From Hetaerina americana (lineage: Eukaryota > Arthropoda > Insecta > Odonata > Calopterygidae): a stretch of 64,000 bases of DNA. Below the pieces are notes generated by a model. That model did no database searches, was not told the DNA's origin, and saw only the letters and a list, made by a program, of their open reading frames with translations. Below are positions 47,065-58,163 of this stretch, piece after piece. The position numbers and the translations under genes were made by a program. The DNA is taken from contig JAKTNV010000003.1 of assembly GCA_022747635.1 (NCBI GenBank), positions 93,040,790-93,104,789 on the forward strand. The letters are read 5' to 3'. Each line of letters starts with the position of its first letter. Positions within the stretch are counted from its first letter, which is position 1.

Positions 47065-48725
47065 AACCGTACCACGCTATGCTTTTGTCCAATATCTCCC
47101 CGCTGTCGTCTTATTGCGTTAGCTGGAGTGGCAGTATAATTCGGAATCGAATTAGTTATCTTCGAATCTCCGGCGGAGGGCAGGAAAGGGAATTAAAAAC
47201 ACGACCGTTGGCAAATGGGGAGTTACGAAGTTGCGTGTCTCTGGTGTGGGGAAACCGGGCCAGCGTCACTTACGTAGGGACTTTGTTTCATCTCTCTGTA
47301 TCTCTCTCGCACACAAACACCCACGGCCGCTGAATTTCAGTACTCAGTGTTTAGATAGCGAATTCCCAGCAATGCAATCGCCTACATCGTGCCGACCAAC
47401 AATGGAACGTTTATCTCCACTTCATTGAGGGAATCCATATCTTGTTTTTCATCCATTTCATTACGGTTTGCTTTTATTTTTTCTTGTTGAAAAAAAAGTA
47501 ATGATCTTATATTTGAAATTTCATTTAATGTTTTTAATTACTGAGATATGAAAACTATGAAATTCTTTATTCTATATCATTCCCTTCGGAACTACATGTG
47601 AATTTAAAATTTTAATTACGATTTCTACCTCAAATAACACTATTTTATGCATCATCCGCATTTGTGCCCTCATGCCTGGCGAAATCGTCATACTTGGAGC
47701 GTAAAATTTGGATATGTATGAATTCGTCTGTAATTCTTCTAACATTATGGTATTTAAATCCTGATATTCAAAGACATGTATTTTGCAAGGTTTAACCTTC
47801 AAAATCCATTAACTTCCTCGACCTCTAACAACCAGTCATCTTACAAATTAGCAAAGTAAACGTTTCAATTTCATTTTAACAAATTTTCTGCTTTCTCTGA
47901 ATGTTATTAACTTATGAAATTACAATTTTAGAGCTAATGAATTGTTTTGACTATGCCACGTTTGTATACATGTCATTACTATGTCTGAGCATATGTACAT
48001 TGGCATGAATGAAGTAATTCAACTTAATAAATGTTTAATATTATAAAAAATGAAGGGTTTAAAGTATAATGTTAAATTCATTCTCATTGTTGTGAAGGGG
48101 AATTTTATGTGATTCAAATAGTTAAAAAATAGAGAATAAAGAAGTATACATTAAATACTGAAAGTCTAATCTAAACTGACTTATGGTGGACAAAGATTAA
48201 AATAGTTGTACACGTGCAAGTATCTGAGCTATCCGAAATAATTATTAAACTTTTATGCAATCTGTTGTGCAATACTACGCATGTACTTGACAGCATTATG
48301 TCACTTACGTGTTAAATTGAGTGTGGTGTATTTTCTCCCCGTCGGAAAATATTAAGTTTTGTACTGAAATACATGAATGCATAATGAATATATCATGTAT
48401 CGTTCGAGGAAACCTTTGAGTACCCACCAGGAATACATTTTACTCTTCTCCTCATTGAAGGCGTTCAATTGGGTAAGGGAACAGCCAAAATCATTTAAGG
48501 GAGGGAAAATGATTCACCTAGCTTCTCTGTACGAAAAACGAAATAGACTCTGAAAAAGCGTATGACGGACATAAAAATAAACAGCAAAGCAGACACCTAG
48601 ATAATAATCACGAGAATATTAAGCACGAAACATTCGCCCCTAACGATTTTTTACTTTCTCTAGGCGCCCCACGGAATAATCGTTGCACGATTAAGAGTGA
48701 GTGGCAAACGGGTGAGGGATGAAGG
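47065..48725. other. Unique DNA, mostly AT-rich, no gene seen
   Basis: Nothing recognised. Confidence 0.5.
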
Positions 48726-48727
48726 CA

Positions 48728-48792
48728 TAGGAAGTCGAACCCGCAGCTCTTTAACCCAGAAGACCGTTACCTCGATCATGCTAATCCGCTCC
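48728..48792 (-). mobile_element. tRNA-derived SINE head, family 3 (degraded)
   Basis: On the minus strand, TTAGCATGATCGAGGTAACG resembles a D arm with A box. After an anticodon-arm-like TCTT/AAGA pairing comes GCGGGTTCGACTTCC, a B box with one extra base. No cloverleaf closes cleanly. The sequence differs from the other two SINE families here. Confidence 0.45.
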
Positions 48793-48799
48793 CCTGTCC

Positions 48800-49725
48800 T
48801 CATTATGAGGCACCCTTTTAAAATAGATAGTCCTCCGCCTCTCCCCCGATGGGCGTGGCATACACCGCGTTTACGAGACGTATTTACCCGTAATCAAAAG
48901 AAACGAGTCACCAAAACGACGACGACAAAGCAAACTGCGTCTCCCGCAGCTCGTCATTTTCCACCGAGTGGAGAGGACGAAGTGGGCGGCGAAAAGTGGG
49001 CGCTCTTTAAAAAAAATATGCAAAAAAAATAATGCGAGGGGAGAGGAGGCATCTCTTTCCATTCCTCCTTCCACCCTTCCCCACGACGTCCCTTGAGCAA
49101 AGAGGGCGCTCAAAAAAAAAGCCTTTCCATCCTACTCCTCACAGGTGTCCTTTATAGGTGTGCGCGTCTCTCCTCTCTCTCGTCCTGTAAAGTGAGAGGG
49201 GTGCCTTTCTTTCTCTCTCTCTCCCCCACACCCTCTTCTTTCGTTGGTCCCTCCTTCCACAGACCACCCTACCAACGAGCTCACTCCCTTGTCCCCTCTC
49301 TCTCCGTTCACCCACTCGTGACTTTATGCCACTAATGAGCGGGAAAAGGTAGAGGGGGAGAGTGGGTATAGGGATGGGAAGGAAGGTCGGGGTGGACGTA
49401 GGGGGTGGCGACGGCGCGGACGGAAAGAAAAGGGGTGAAGGACAGCTTGGGAGAACGCAGAGGGGAGGCGCGGGAAGGTAACAGAGAGAGAGAGCGGGGG
49501 ATCGGGGTGGGATGTGAGGGAGGGTCCGCTTGGAATATGGATAACAGGGTGTCGTCGAGGAGGGGACTAAGGGGCGAGAGTCGTTTTGCTGTTGAGAGAG
49601 CACACGAGGTGTAAGGGGTGAAAAGGGGTGCGGGCCACGGAAGGGGAGAATGGTGAAGAGCGAGCCTTAGGGATGTGGGTGGAGTGGGGAGAAATTTGGA
49701 GAAAGGAATGGGAGGTGGTGGCTTC
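48800..49725. other. Pyrimidine-to-purine switch island
   Basis: Weakly then strongly pyrimidine-rich to about 49320, purine-rich from 49335 to 49725. The switch is sharp. Frames on both strands overlap and are artefacts. Confidence 0.7.
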
Positions 49726-49729
49726 TTCA

Positions 49730-51380
49730 ACGCGGCCAGGAAGAACGTGGGGCCGTCCGAAATTTCAAATAATTTGAACCCGTGGCTTTCTTACGTGAAG
49801 AGATCATCTGTTGAGCCAATGCTTTTTCTCTGAAAACACATTTATGCGATATGATTCACGTGTATCAAAAAATGGTTTGAGGCCTCCAATCAAATTTCTG
49901 TCTCCTAAATATCATATTAAACACCGTCTTTTTTTAAATCGTTAATATTTTTTGTGAAATAATTTTCTAATATATTAATCTCATTGTGGTATTTATAAAA
50001 AGTATCTCTGGTAGGTTTATATGGTCCCTGCATGGCTTAAGAAATAATCATGTAAAATATTGTAAAAATCACTAACCTTTTCATGTAAATCTTTTAGTTT
50101 TAGTTTTCTGATTCGTTTTCCTACTTTTAATGAGGCACATGATACCTACGTATTAGTATTTACTTCAAACCACTTCTGGAGTTGCGTACTTAAATTACTT
50201 GTTGCCAGCAGCCAATATCATGAATCTTGAATATATCATGTTATTGATTATTATGCCTTCATTCATTGAATATTCGTGCATTTAGGTAGCTTCTTTCGTG
50301 TAAATAACTTTGAGTGTATGATCAAACTAATATCTGTTTAGAGGTGGTGTGATATTTGCATGCATGGCTGATAACCTAACACCCCCGCCAAAGGCCCCAG
50401 CGGCGGCTTGAAGTGTATCACGTAGATGAAGAAACTGTCCTCAGTTAATTTTTCTCTAAAATCCAACATATCTTAGGTATTGATTTTCCATCTATCTCTC
50501 TACACCCATTTAACCATTTATTTTCCCCAAAAGTCACATTTGAAAAATAATTCGACTTTCAGTTGAGGCCTATCCTTTTTTCTTAAACCCTTGATTTCAA
50601 TTACCCAAAGAATCGAAGCTGCCTATTAGTTTTTCATTAGGTATTGCAGTCATAATGTTCGACCTGATTGGTATAATATTTATTAATGCTCTTATTCTCC
50701 CCAATTGGTTTGAGCATTTTCATTTAAAGACAATGCGTTACATTTTTATTACTTGCTCTTTTTTGAATACAATAAGCACATTTTTAATTATCTCCCAACA
50801 ATAAAATTTGTGACAAAAAACTCAGGAAAAAAAATTTTGAAAATATTATTTTCTATTAACTTAGCTGCAGTGGTATAATACGCGTAGTTTGTGGACTGGA
50901 CAGCACACCTGGGAAACAACGCACGAAGCATTGAGTACGTACAGGAAAACGTCAGCAGTTGTGAGGAGATGAGGTTGATTCAAGGAGACGAGGAGCATCA
51001 AGAAATCAGAATAGGATAATATTCTACAAAAAAACCACGAGACCTTAGGGGTAAAGTGATCTAGAGATGATATTTTCTTATTCGTCAGTTATTCATTGTC
51101 AAAACAAAAAATTCGCAATGCTGATGATGTTTTTTCGGACTATATAACGAGGTTTAAAAAAAAATTATAATTAATTATTCATAAATATTCGTCAAGATTG
51201 GAGTTAAGATGCTCCACCAGCTGGATTTATTTCTACTGTGGAGACATCGCAATGTATACAATTAAATTACTTTTCAAAGTCCTTGCCCGATTTAGTACTG
51301 TGTACGCTACCTTAGTTAGCTATAGGGTTAGCTTATTTAAAAAAAAGGATATTATTTAGTCATAGTTATTTATATATTAA
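49730..51380. other. AT-rich unique DNA, no gene seen
   Basis: A short GC-rich run (CCCCCGCCAAAGGCCCCAGC) lies near 50383-50402. Otherwise nothing recognised. Confidence 0.5.
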
Positions 51381-51384
51381 TATT

Positions 51385-51760
51385 TATTAAGAGTTAAATA
51401 ATTTATTAGTATACCATAAAAGACTAGAAGCCTTCGAAACCTGGTGCTGGAAGAGGATGCTTAAGATCAAATGGACGGATAAAATTAGAAATGAAGAAAT
51501 ATACAGAATAGACGAAGAACGGACCCTATGGAAAACCATAGGGAAAATAAGAACCAGATGGGTTGGCAATACCTAAGGCACAATTGATTCGTCAAGAATA
51601 TAATAGAAGGAAAAATAGAGGGAAAAGTCCAGGGGATAAATACATTGGGCAAATCAAGAAGAAAGTACATTTTCAAAAATACCAGGAGGTAAGCCAATTA
51701 GCATCAGATTGGGTAGGATGGAGGGCTGCAGTCAACCAATCTTGGGATTGAACGACCAAT
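51385..51760 (+). pseudogene. RTE/BovB-like LINE, C-terminal fragment (family B)
   Basis: The plus strand reads RLEAFETWCWKRMLKIKWTD (about 51424-51483) and NEEIY, then RTRWVGNT before a stop. After a frameshift comes GKIEGK...GDKYIGQIKK and a tail with WVGWRAAVNQS. This is the thumb/C-terminal zinc-knuckle-proximal part of RTE/BovB-type reverse transcriptases, where a Trp-rich FE.W.W+R block and R.RW.GH are conserved. It has at least one stop and one frameshift, so it is dead. It differs enough from the LINE at 53-54.6 kb to be another family. Confidence 0.7.
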
Positions 51761-51889
51761 GATGACCTGGGATTATAAATTGACATAAGAAATGTCATGA
51801 ACTTTGAATGAACATCAGGCAAATTCATCAAATGTACCATCAATTGAACAATTAACTGGTTAGAAGTACTCTGCATTGTCGGGTTTCAC

Positions 51890-52157
51890 CGCGTCGTTGT
51901 TTGATTCAGACAATAGTTTCGCCGAAGTTGCATTCGGCGTCTTCAGGTCAAAGATGAGGGACTCGGAATTTTGCCACCCTTATATAGGTGGTCCCGTCTA
52001 GTGGCTGCTCGCTGATTGGTCCGTTCCCGGAGAACTCTCTTCCACGCGTTGTGGAGATGGTAGCCTTCATCTCTGTTAATGTTTTCCGGGTTTTTTTGCG
52101 ATCTCAATAGCTTCCCTAATTAATCGCGGGTAGTATCTACTCTCCTTGGCTATGATT
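51890..52157 (-). pseudogene. PLE C-terminal fragment with ribozyme-like tail
   Basis: On the minus strand the end of a PLE frame can be read: RYYPRLIREAIEI (about 52137-52099), a stretch with a likely frameshift near 52085-52095, then NRDEGYHLHNAWKRVLRERT, and a basic tail that stops at TGA within the structured motif (51941-51953). The AIEI...NRDEGYHLHNAW pattern parallels AVEIRLEGQNTFNRDTGFQI in the copy at 3-599. The nuclease core is missing (5' truncated), so it is non-functional. It is a different PLE family from the 32.5 kb copies. Confidence 0.7.
51901..51953 (-). ncRNA. Hammerhead-like motif overlapping a PLE stop codon
   Basis: Minus strand: TTTGA C, core CTGAAGA, C, stem GCCGAA/TTCGGC, GAAAC, loop TATT, GTC, TGAA, TCAAA. 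TTTGA pairs with TCAAA as an outer stem I, and AC/GT with the TATT loop forms a 2-bp stem III, so all three hammerhead helices can be drawn. As in the other copies, one base separates the core from stem II unless that base pairs with the G of GAAA. The PLE stop TGA is part of the core. Confidence 0.5.
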
Positions 52158-52599
52158 AAACTGAATGAATTATCTGGTCACAAAAGCTGTTCGAAAAACC
52201 TCATTCAATGAATCCAAGTAATCAAGAGACAATATAACGATAAATTTTTCAACGGGATACAAACTTTCCCTGGATATGCCGGCAAATACATTGTAAACGA
52301 AGCACTTTTTCTTGGCAACTGTTTCATACGATGCTAATATTGAGTTTCCCCACAAACAAGTAATTCTACACCTTAAAGAATAAATTGCTAATCAGGGTGG
52401 CGAAAGATTTATTTATTTCTCACATGGGCAGAAAGCAGTTGCAATGACATTGGTGTGTAAAATAAATGCAGTTTGAAGAAATGTATTGCAATATTATTGA
52501 TATTTACTGGCCTGCTTCAATCATAACATTCTTCGGATTAATAATTGAGGCGAAAGTGCTAAACAAACGAGAAAGTGCTGTGCATGGTGTGGGAGAAAA
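52158..52599. other. AT-rich DNA, no feature seen
   Basis: Nothing recognised. Confidence 0.5.
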
Positions 52600-52860
52600 G
52601 TATTTTATTGGAAGAAATTAAAAGGAGGTATCAGAGCTGAATACAAATAATTTTGATTGGTAATGGGGAGAACGTTAGGCACACTAGGAAGGGTTAGTAA
52701 TAGGATAAGCATATTGGCCAAAATGGAAAGAAGAGGGAATTTTGCACATTTTAAGAGGGCCTTAGTGTTATATGGCCGGTTGTGTGTTTTGTTAGGAAAG
52801 GCAAGGAAATATATCGATTTACCATTGTGTAGGCTGTGCCCATCCAAAGTCTAACTTAAC
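52600..52860 (+). pseudogene. Diverged 3' tail of the RTE-like LINE (family A)
   Basis: The plus strand reads RTLGTLGRVSNRISILAKME and then a KRALV block. This aligns with the LINE C-terminus MLGKRGKGRNRIGMLDGMKG...LKRDLM encoded near 53.1-53.25 kb. The 3' part, CCCATCCAAAGTCTAACTTA (about 52840-52859), parallels the LINE end CCATCCAAAAACCTACCTTA. It is strongly diverged, so it is an old copy. Confidence 0.6.
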
Positions 52861-53052
52861 ACGTCGAATACCAGATAATAAGTCGAAATATTTTTATTTA
52901 TATAATAGGTAAAATGCGATTGATTCGTGAATTTAAAAAAATATTCATTCATATTTCGATTGTCTGACATGAATTGATTTATTTTTAGCAGATCATGATG
53001 AAAAATCATGTCCTGATCGAAACACCCACGCGTTTGAGACCTCGTTCAGGAA

Positions 53053-54590
53053 TATTATTATTATTAGGTAATCTACCGGTTAAGGTAGGTTTTTGGATGG
53101 ACTAATTAAATGATTTGTGACCCCTAGCAAAACAAAGCATCCAACTCTACATCAGGTCCCTCTTCAGCTCTAAGTACTTTCTTCCTCCCTTCATCCCGTC
53201 CAACATCCCTATCCTGTTCCTTCCCTTTCCTCGTTTGCCTAACATTCTCCCCTCAATCACAGTCTTCAACATCCCACTGCCGGCCAATACCCCCTTCATC
53301 CACTTTTCCTGCCTCTATAGGATTTCTCCTAATAAACCCCTGTCCTCGCCCACCATACCAAGTACTTCCTCATTTGTTTTCTTTTCTGTCCATTTCACCT
53401 TCTCCATTCTTCTCCACACCCACATTTCAAAAACCTCCAGTCTACGTCTATCCTCCTGCTTCAATGACCACGTTTCCGCTCCGTACTTAGCTACGCTCCA
53501 TATCAGAGTTTTTACGAGTCTTTTCTTAACATCCTTACTCAACGTCTCTGTCATAAACTCCCTCCTCCTTGTGAAGGCCTCTTTGCCTAGCGCAATTCTT
53601 CTCCTTACGTCTACGTCCCCACTACTTTGACCGTGGTGGTCCAAAACACTTCCGAGTATACGTAAACTGTTCTACCTGCTCTAGTTTTTGCCCTCCTATT
53701 TTAATGTTTAGCTTAGCCTTTTTCTTTCTAGAAAATCGCATAACCTTTGTTTTATTAATATTGATTCTCATCCCATATCTGTCACACTGAATTTCCAATT
53801 CACTAAGCAATGCTTGCAGCCCCTTGGCTGACTGACAAACTAAAGCTTGGTCATCAGCAAACCTAACTGATTTTATGAATTCCCCGCCCACTTTCATTCT
53901 TACCTCCAGTTCTTCCCATGCCTCTTTAATCATTTCACCTGCATACAGGTTGAACAGGAACGGTGATAATGGGCAACCCTGCCTTACACCTCATCCTAAC
54001 ACTGCCCATCCGGACTCCCCGTTCCCCACTCGCACCTGAGCAGTCTGAGACATGTACAAGTTGTGGATTAGCCTCCTTTCCCTCCAATCTATTCCTAATT
54101 TCTGCAATATACTCATTAGTTTTTCCCAATTCACTCTATCAAACGCTTTTTCGAAATTTTCGAAACAGGCAAATACCTCCTGGTTGTGTTCTATATTCCT
54201 CTCGATTAATAATCTCATTACTGCAATGGCATCACGCGTACCTCTCCCCTTTCTAAACCCAAACTGATCATCCCCTAAGTAATCATTTGCCCTACTCTCT
54301 ATCCTTTTGCTTATAATCCTGAGAACAACTTTAGCTGCGTGTGATATCAAACTAATTGTCCTGTAGTCCTCACATGACGTAGCCTTTACCTTCTTCGGAA
54401 TAGGAACTAAAACCGATCTCACAAAATCTTCCGGCCAGATTCCTTCCTCATAAATACAGGTACTACGGATCAGCCCATATAGCCTCTTCCTCCCAAACTT
54501 TCCTAAACATTTTAATAGTCCCGCGGGAATGTTATCCACCCCACGGCCTTATTTAGTTTCATCCCCCTTAATGCCCTGTTCAGGAGTATA
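53053..54590 (-). mobile_element. RTE/BovB-like LINE, 5' truncated (family A)
   Basis: About 1.5 kb on the minus strand: reverse transcriptase in three frames, the C-terminal region, a short 3' UTR with CCATCCAAAAACCTACCTTA and GGTAGATTACC, and an (AAT)n 3' tail (53053-53066). The endonuclease and the 5' part are missing. Tails of short tandem repeats such as AAT are common in RTE-type LINEs. Two further tails of this family lie at 52600-52860 and 63147-63438. Confidence 0.85.
53315..54539 (-). pseudogene. LINE reverse transcriptase, broken by two frameshifts
   Basis: Three consecutive frames reconstruct one protein order. 54539-53991: DNIPAGLLK, EDYRTISLIS, GFRKGRGTRDAIAVMR (palm/fingers), CFENFEKAFD (motif A region), NGESGW. 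53933-53622: SVRFADDQALV (catalytic FADD box), NKTKVMRFSR. 53644-53315: thumb region with YGAETWSLK and EVFEMWVWRRMEKVKW. Breaks lie between GWAVLG and the QGCPLSPF-type box (about 53990-53935) and at about 53640. In motif A the Asp normally before the (F/Y).KAFD segment is Asn, so catalysis is probably lost even apart from the frameshifts. GFRKGRGTRD and the Trp-rich thumb place it near RTE/BovB. Confidence 0.85.
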
Positions 54591-54599
54591 TAATGGTCT

Positions 54600-54940
54600 T
54601 TTTCTTTTTGATAATTGCAACAGTCAATATTGCTGTATTTCATCTCTAAATTAGGGCACCCATTTTTTGCCATAACTTAATTGAATACATGATGAAAATT
54701 TGAGATTATTAAGTGCAGTATTTTACTGGATTACCTTTAAAATTAGTAGAAATTATTCCAACCTAATTATTGCTCTTCAAATCAAGCTTTAACTGATTGA
54801 AACTGTATATCATTAATTTATAAATTATGGATGCATATATTATTCGTACTACTAGTCAAGCTTTACTTTTAATAAAAAAATACACAATATGCATGTGTAT
54901 AAATAAATAAATGAAAAAATAAATGTAAACACAAAACGTG

Positions 54941-54941
<1 letters not shown>
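54600..54941. other. AT-rich DNA, no feature seen
   Basis: Nothing recognised. Confidence 0.5.
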
Positions 54942-54987
<46 letters not shown>

Positions 54988-55035
54988 ATACAGTAGTATA
55001 ATAGTACACAGTGGTATACAGTAGTAATATATATG

Positions 55036-55105
<70 letters not shown>

Positions 55106-55115
55106 CATACATACA
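54942..55115. repeat. Two (TA)n tracts and an (ATAC)n run
   Basis: TA tracts at 54942-54981 and about 55037-55100, separated by CAGTAGTATAATAGTACACA-like degenerate repeats and followed by about four ATAC units. Confidence 0.93.
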
Positions 55116-55320
55116 TATTCCTTCAAGATCTGAATAATAAAAAATTATAGACAGCTCAACTTTGTACAATGTATGATCAGTAGTCTTTTCGTCCCTTTTC
55201 TCCTTGCATTTCATTTTACGTTCCCTATTTTCTTACTATTAAAATCAATAGAAAACCGGTCTCTTGTCTTTTTTACAATCAGCCCACATTTATCACTGCT
55301 GTATCATATAAGTTGTGTGT

Positions 55321-55323
<3 letters not shown>

Positions 55324-55392
<69 letters not shown>
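55324..55392. repeat. (TA)n microsatellite, left flank of a mariner
   Basis: About 34 TA units. Together with the tract at 56622-56662 it brackets the mariner, consistent with insertion into TA. Confidence 0.97.
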
Positions 55393-55394
<2 letters not shown>

Positions 55395-55406
55395 TTCGAC
55401 GCTTAA

Positions 55407-56608
55407 ATCCGGACAAATTTCAATTTGAACTTTCCACCATATGGTTGTTCCATTGGAGTCGCGATTGGCGTTCTTGAAAGCTTTACGATATAGTAAACAG
55501 TCATAACCTTAAAATGGCCGAGATGTTACCTAAACGTTCGGAGTACGGGCACCTCAGATCAACTGATGACAATATTGCGGCTAAGCATAATGCTTCGGAG
55601 AAGTGTGGGGAAGGTTCCGCTAACCCGATGAGGAAACCTCATTCGAGAAAATGCGTTTCACGAACTGCGACAGTCGTCGAGGAGGCTCAGACCTTATTTC
55701 AGAGGACCAGGGGCGATAGCTGAAGAAATTGTCGTCAGAATTGAATGTTAGCGAGCCAACAATGCATCGGATGACAGAGAAGGACCTATAATACCAGTCG
55801 TACACAATAAAGGTGCTACACATGCTGTCTGAGGCTTCCAGAACAAAGCGGATTGCTCGCTGCAGCCTGCTATTGTGATCTCTATAAAATGAAGCTGCGG
55901 GGCGACTCAGATTCTTTTCTGATGAAAACAGTTTCACCGTTGGCGTACCGTTGACGCGGTGATCAACCGGAGAAATCGCTGGCTCGCCCACGACCCCGAG
56001 GACGTCCCGATTGCTGCTCGAACCAAATTTCCGGCAGGTGTTAACGTCCTAGTTGTTCTATCCAGTGAGGGTAGTATGGTGCCGCCACATTTCTTTAAAA
56101 AGGGACGAACTATCACAAAAGAAGTCTATCTGTAAATTTTGAAATATATCGTGAAACCGTGGATAGTAAATGTGGCCTCGGGGAGACAATGTCTTTCAAC
56201 AGGATGGTGCACCAGCTCATTTGTGTCATTTATTCCAAAGCTGGCTCTAAGGTAACATTGGCATGTTCTGGTCAAAGGAGTTCTGACCTTCGAATAGCCC
56301 AGATTTGAACTCCCTCTACTATTATATTAGCAGCGTAGTTGAAAGAGTTACCAATAAGTCGAGGCACCCTAATTTCGCATCTCTACGCACCGCTGTCGTA
56401 CCAGCATTCGCGAATATGAACAGCGCTGGTTTAAAGAGTGCGTGCGATCGATTCAGGACAATATTTGTAGGTGGTCATTGCAGCTGAAGGGGAATACGTT
56501 GAGTAATGTTACTCATGACAGGTACTACTTGTATGTAAAAGGATTTTAATTTTCATTTGTATTTTTTGAATAAATTTTCCTTTAAACAAAAGTTTCATTT
56601 GTTCGGAT
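55407..56608 (+). mobile_element. Dead maT-like (D37D) mariner element
   Basis: About 1.2 kb bounded by imperfect inverted termini: ATCCGGACAAATTTCAA at 55407 and, inverted, ATCCGAACAAATGAAAC ending at 56608. TA microsatellites flank it on both sides. It encodes a broken Tc1/mariner transposase on the plus strand. The length is normal for a single-gene mariner. Confidence 0.85.
55514..56490 (+). pseudogene. Tc1/mariner (maT, D37D) transposase remnant
   Basis: The transposase would bind the element ends and cut and paste it at TA sites. Readable pieces: an N-terminal region with NPMRKPHSRKCVSRTATVVE (from 55514), PPHFFKKG-like sequence (about 56083-56105), the catalytic block QQDGAPAH (about 56198-56221) and FWSKEF.PSNSPDLNSLYYY (about 56260-56330), then SVVERVTNKSRHPNFASLRT. 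There are 37 residues between the second catalytic Asp and the third catalytic position, which fits D37D (maT). At that third position, where LNPLDYY is usual, this copy has Tyr. In-frame stops occur after QSWL and in place of a Trp, and frameshifts lie upstream. Inactive. Confidence 0.8.
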
Positions 56609-56614
56609 ATGTAT

Positions 56615-56621
<7 letters not shown>

Positions 56622-56673
<52 letters not shown>

Positions 56674-56685
56674 TATACATACATA
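56622..56685. repeat. (TA)n(AC)n(AT)n microsatellite, right flank of the mariner
   Basis: TATGTATGTGTG, then about 20 TA units, then ACACACACAT. Confidence 0.95.
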
Positions 56686-56689
56686 TATA

Positions 56690-58130
56690 TGGCAGACCAA
56701 AATAACGTTATTGGAGCCTTCTGTGTTCCATGGCTATAGGAATTAACTTCACGTTCACCCCCAATAGCTCGCACGTATTCTTACTCAACTACTGTACTGG
56801 TCGTATTACTTCGTAAAATTAATCTTTAACTTACAGAAAGATGATTGTTACATAAAAAACATTAGGATTACATTTCCCAAATATCAATTAAAATTTGGAT
56901 ATTCTATTTGAGAGAGGATTATGAATTATATTTAGCGTCGTTGAAACGAACGTTATGTTTACGCCATTTGCATCTTTCGTATATTATCCACTAAAATCCA
57001 TAGAAGACAATACTTAAGGTGTTAATCCCTGCCAAGTTCAAGACGAGCAATATGGCAGCATTTTCCACTGATTATGCTTTCCCCAAGCATCAGCCATTAT
57101 CTTACCCAAAGGTCTTTCTAAGAATTTCAAGAATATATCGTTATAAATTATATCTAAAAGATGTTATTTGAAATGTTATTGAAAGATATAAATTCCCATT
57201 TCAATGCACTGCACATTTCCCAATGGATAAATTCCCATTTCAATTTTGAATTACATCGTGCGGCCTAATTTTCAAATCTGAGCAAAATATCAATGTGAAA
57301 TCTTTAACTTTAGAAATTTGGTATTATTTTTTTTCGCTTTGCCAGAAGAATAACTGTATGTTTACATAATATTTTATTAGTTAACAAAACCTATTAGTGT
57401 TTGTCATTTTTTGTGTATATGTGTTTATTTCTCTCTCTTTCCATTTATTTTTTTAATGCGTTATATTTTGAAATTTTTTGGGTCTGGTGTTGTATCTTTT
57501 TGAGTTTAAATATTTTCTTTCGACTCCGAATCTAAAGCGCAATATAAATTTTTATTTGTACCCTGTGACTAAGTAATTCAAGGGCATTTAATAACCTTTG
57601 CTAATTTTTTCTATCTTGAGTAGAACCTTTTTTTCTTGAGAAGCCACATACATCCACGTAGTTTTGGCAAAATATTAGTTACTAAATGAAATATCTTCAG
57701 TTTAGAGTTCGGTCTCGGGTATTTTCCTTTTCAAAACGCAAATTAAATTGTGTCAATGTAAGAATTCAAACGAATGCCTCAGTCATGCATTAAGTATAAT
57801 GCAATTTTTGTGTCATTTTATGTTGAGATTGCCAAAACCAATTTCATTAACCTAAGTCTTAGTACCCCACCAATATATTCTAGGTTTTTATGTTTGGATA
57901 TTTATCTTCATAAAGAAAAAATCACAATGAATTATGATCATATATTTTTTGGACCAACTTTTGACCAGGTTCTAAGATTATAAAATTATATTTCTATCCT
58001 CACGCATGCGCCCTGATAAAAATTGTGCCCATTTTTGCAAAAATAAAAAGGATGTTAGTTTTTTAACCGTATGAGTAATAATAGATTTGTGACGGTTTAA
58101 AAAACGACCATCACATTATCGTCTTTATCT
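56690..58130. other. AT-rich unique DNA, no gene seen
   Basis: A small direct repeat ATAAATTCCCATTTCAAT occurs at about 57187 and 57221. Nothing else recognised. Confidence 0.55.
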
Positions 58131-58136
58131 TATAAA

Positions 58137-58163
58137 GCTATTTTTTTTATTTACAGGTAAGTC
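58137..58163 (+). other. Candidate recursive-splicing ratchet point
   Basis: CTATTTTTTTTATTTACAG (ending at 58156) is followed immediately by GTAAGTCG. This is a strong 3' splice site directly abutting a perfect 5' splice site, the defining layout of a ratchet point in long insect introns. A second AG (TTCAATTGCAG, near 58196) follows, but no coding exon is evident. Confidence 0.5.
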
